A stretch of 6,040 nucleotides of DNA. Origin: Nitratifractor sp. GTDB taxonomy: Bacteria; Campylobacterota; Campylobacteria; Campylobacterales; Sulfurovaceae. Shown here one piece after another: positions 5,322-6,040 of the stretch (positions are counted from its first letter, which is position 1; each line of letters opens with the position of its first letter). Both the position numbers and the translations under genes were made by a program. The DNA lies in the NCBI GenBank assembly GCA_015485845.1, contig WFSU01000001.1, positions 1 to 6,040 of the forward strand, read 5' to 3'. The notes under the pieces were generated by a model, which saw only the letters and a program-made list of their open reading frames with translations, ran no database searches and was not told where the DNA came from.

Positions 5322-6040
5322 ATGGAAGAGATCGAAGGGCGTTTTGAATTAATCCGAATTGCGGCTCAGCTTGGGGACTACGAAGTCATCGATACCCAGA
5401 TCCGGCGTTTGCGTAATATGAGTACCGACAAACATTTGCATGCCATACTGTATGAGTTGGAGGGGAAGAATTTTCGCCAGGCACTCTACATGATGAGAGA
5501 TTACGCTGAAACCCTCCGGGATGATTTTTTCGATCCCCCGACGCGTGAAACGGCTGCTCCTGCCACTCCAGCACGACACACGGAACAACGGTTTACCGAC
5601 CGTACCGCCACACCCACTGAGACACGCACTCCCACGTCTTCTCATGCTCACACCCCTCCCGCTCCGGAGCCGGATTTATTCAACCTCTCAAACACTACCC
5701 AGACAGGAACGGAAGAGGAACATTCCATAACGCTTGAGGAAATGCTGGCCATGACCAAAGAGAGTGCGACGGATCCTCGGCACTATCAGGCTCCTGAAGC
5801 AGTGGAGAAACCGAAATCCAAATCGGAGCCGGAACCAGAAGCCCCAATCCAGGCACCCTCTCCGGAACCCCAAACAGTTGCACCCACGGTTCCGGAACCG
5901 GTTGTACCTTCCGGTGAGCTTGATCCTTTGTTTACCCTCGATCAAGATATTGTTTCCGAGCCCGAATCCAAGTTTGAGCCAGAACCCGAACCCGAGCCCC
6001 AGGCGGCAGCGCCCCGCTTTTCCAGACCGGTGGATCCAAC
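5322..6040 (+). CDS. Partial: small helical domain plus long Pro/Glu/Thr-rich tail
   Basis: The frame is open to the right edge; 239 residues are visible and the C-terminus is missing. I recognise no named family. Residues 1-66 look like a compact helical unit (ELIRIAAQLGDYEVIDTQI, then LEGKNFRQALYMMRDYAE), perhaps a TPR-like helix pair. There is no signal peptide or membrane segment here. From about residue 72 the sequence becomes low-complexity and probably disordered: Thr/Pro-rich with His and Arg (72-115), then acidic (131-150), then Pro/Glu-rich with SEPEPEA (168-174) and EPEPEPEP (219-226). A short hydrophobic motif, LF-[NT]-L after an acidic/Pro stretch, occurs twice (119-122 and 203-206). 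Such tails usually act as flexible linkers or docking segments, for example in cell-envelope, division or signalling proteins; that role is inference only. An ATG at 5316 is the alternative start. It probably has its own promoter at 5283-5291. Confidence 0.8.
   Translation, partial: MEEIEGRFELIRIAAQLGDYEVIDTQIRRLRNMSTDKHLHAILYELEGKNFRQALYMMRDYAETLRDDFFDPPTRETAAPATPARHTEQRFTDRTATPTETRTPTSSHAHTPPAPEPDLFNLSNTTQTGTEEEHSITLEEMLAMTKESATDPRHYQAPEAVEKPKSKSEPEPEAPIQAPSPEPQTVAPTVPEPVVPSGELDPLFTLDQDIVSEPESKFEPEPEPEPQAAAPRFSRPVDP

Noticed and set aside
5688..5945. Minus-strand frame rich in Arg/Phe/Gly opposite the Pro/Glu tail
   Set aside because: It is the antisense translation of a repetitive EP tract. 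It has no ribosome binding site or domain and is the opposite strand of a continuous coding frame.

Overview
The window looks like chromosomal DNA of a free-living Campylobacterota (Epsilonproteobacteria), probably one of the sulfur- or hydrogen-oxidising lineages with fairly high G+C (about half by eye). The basis is the gene set: an rsmH followed by a short FtsL-like protein and an RND permease, a short aldolase-II-fold protein, and promoters made of a T-rich tract plus an extended -10. This placement rests on recalled family resemblance and was not searched. I see no insertion sequence, phage gene, CRISPR array, tRNA or rRNA.

Layout. Positions 1-302 contain no convincing gene. They hold a minus-strand regulatory leader: a -10 box near 231-236, then a well-formed cyclic-di-GMP-I (GEMM-I) riboswitch core at about 130-204, then some 120 bases of leader with small hairpins running off the left edge. 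The regulated gene lies outside the window. Positions 303-4631 are a tight minus-strand operon, transcribed rsmH -> ftsL-like -> RND permease, with 14- and 4-base overlaps. Positions 4632-4684 are a compact divergent promoter in which the -10 elements of both directions share a perfect 13-base palindrome. On the plus strand follow a short class II aldolase/adducin-fold protein (4685-5254) and, after a 67-base gap with its own likely promoter, the start of a protein with a small helical head and a long Pro/Glu/Thr-rich tail that runs off the right edge.

How the genes fit together. RsmH methylates 16S rRNA, and in many bacteria its gene is followed by ftsL and ftsI. Here the FtsL-like gene keeps its place, but an RND exporter permease sits where ftsI would be expected, and no membrane-fusion or outer-membrane partner is visible. 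The aldolase-fold protein lacks all three zinc-binding histidines of its family, so it is probably not an ordinary aldolase. The riboswitch belongs to a separate transcription unit that starts just after the RND gene. The points most worth a second look are the riboswitch, the metal-site loss in the aldolase-fold protein, the symmetric divergent promoter, and the altered proton-relay residues of the RND pump.
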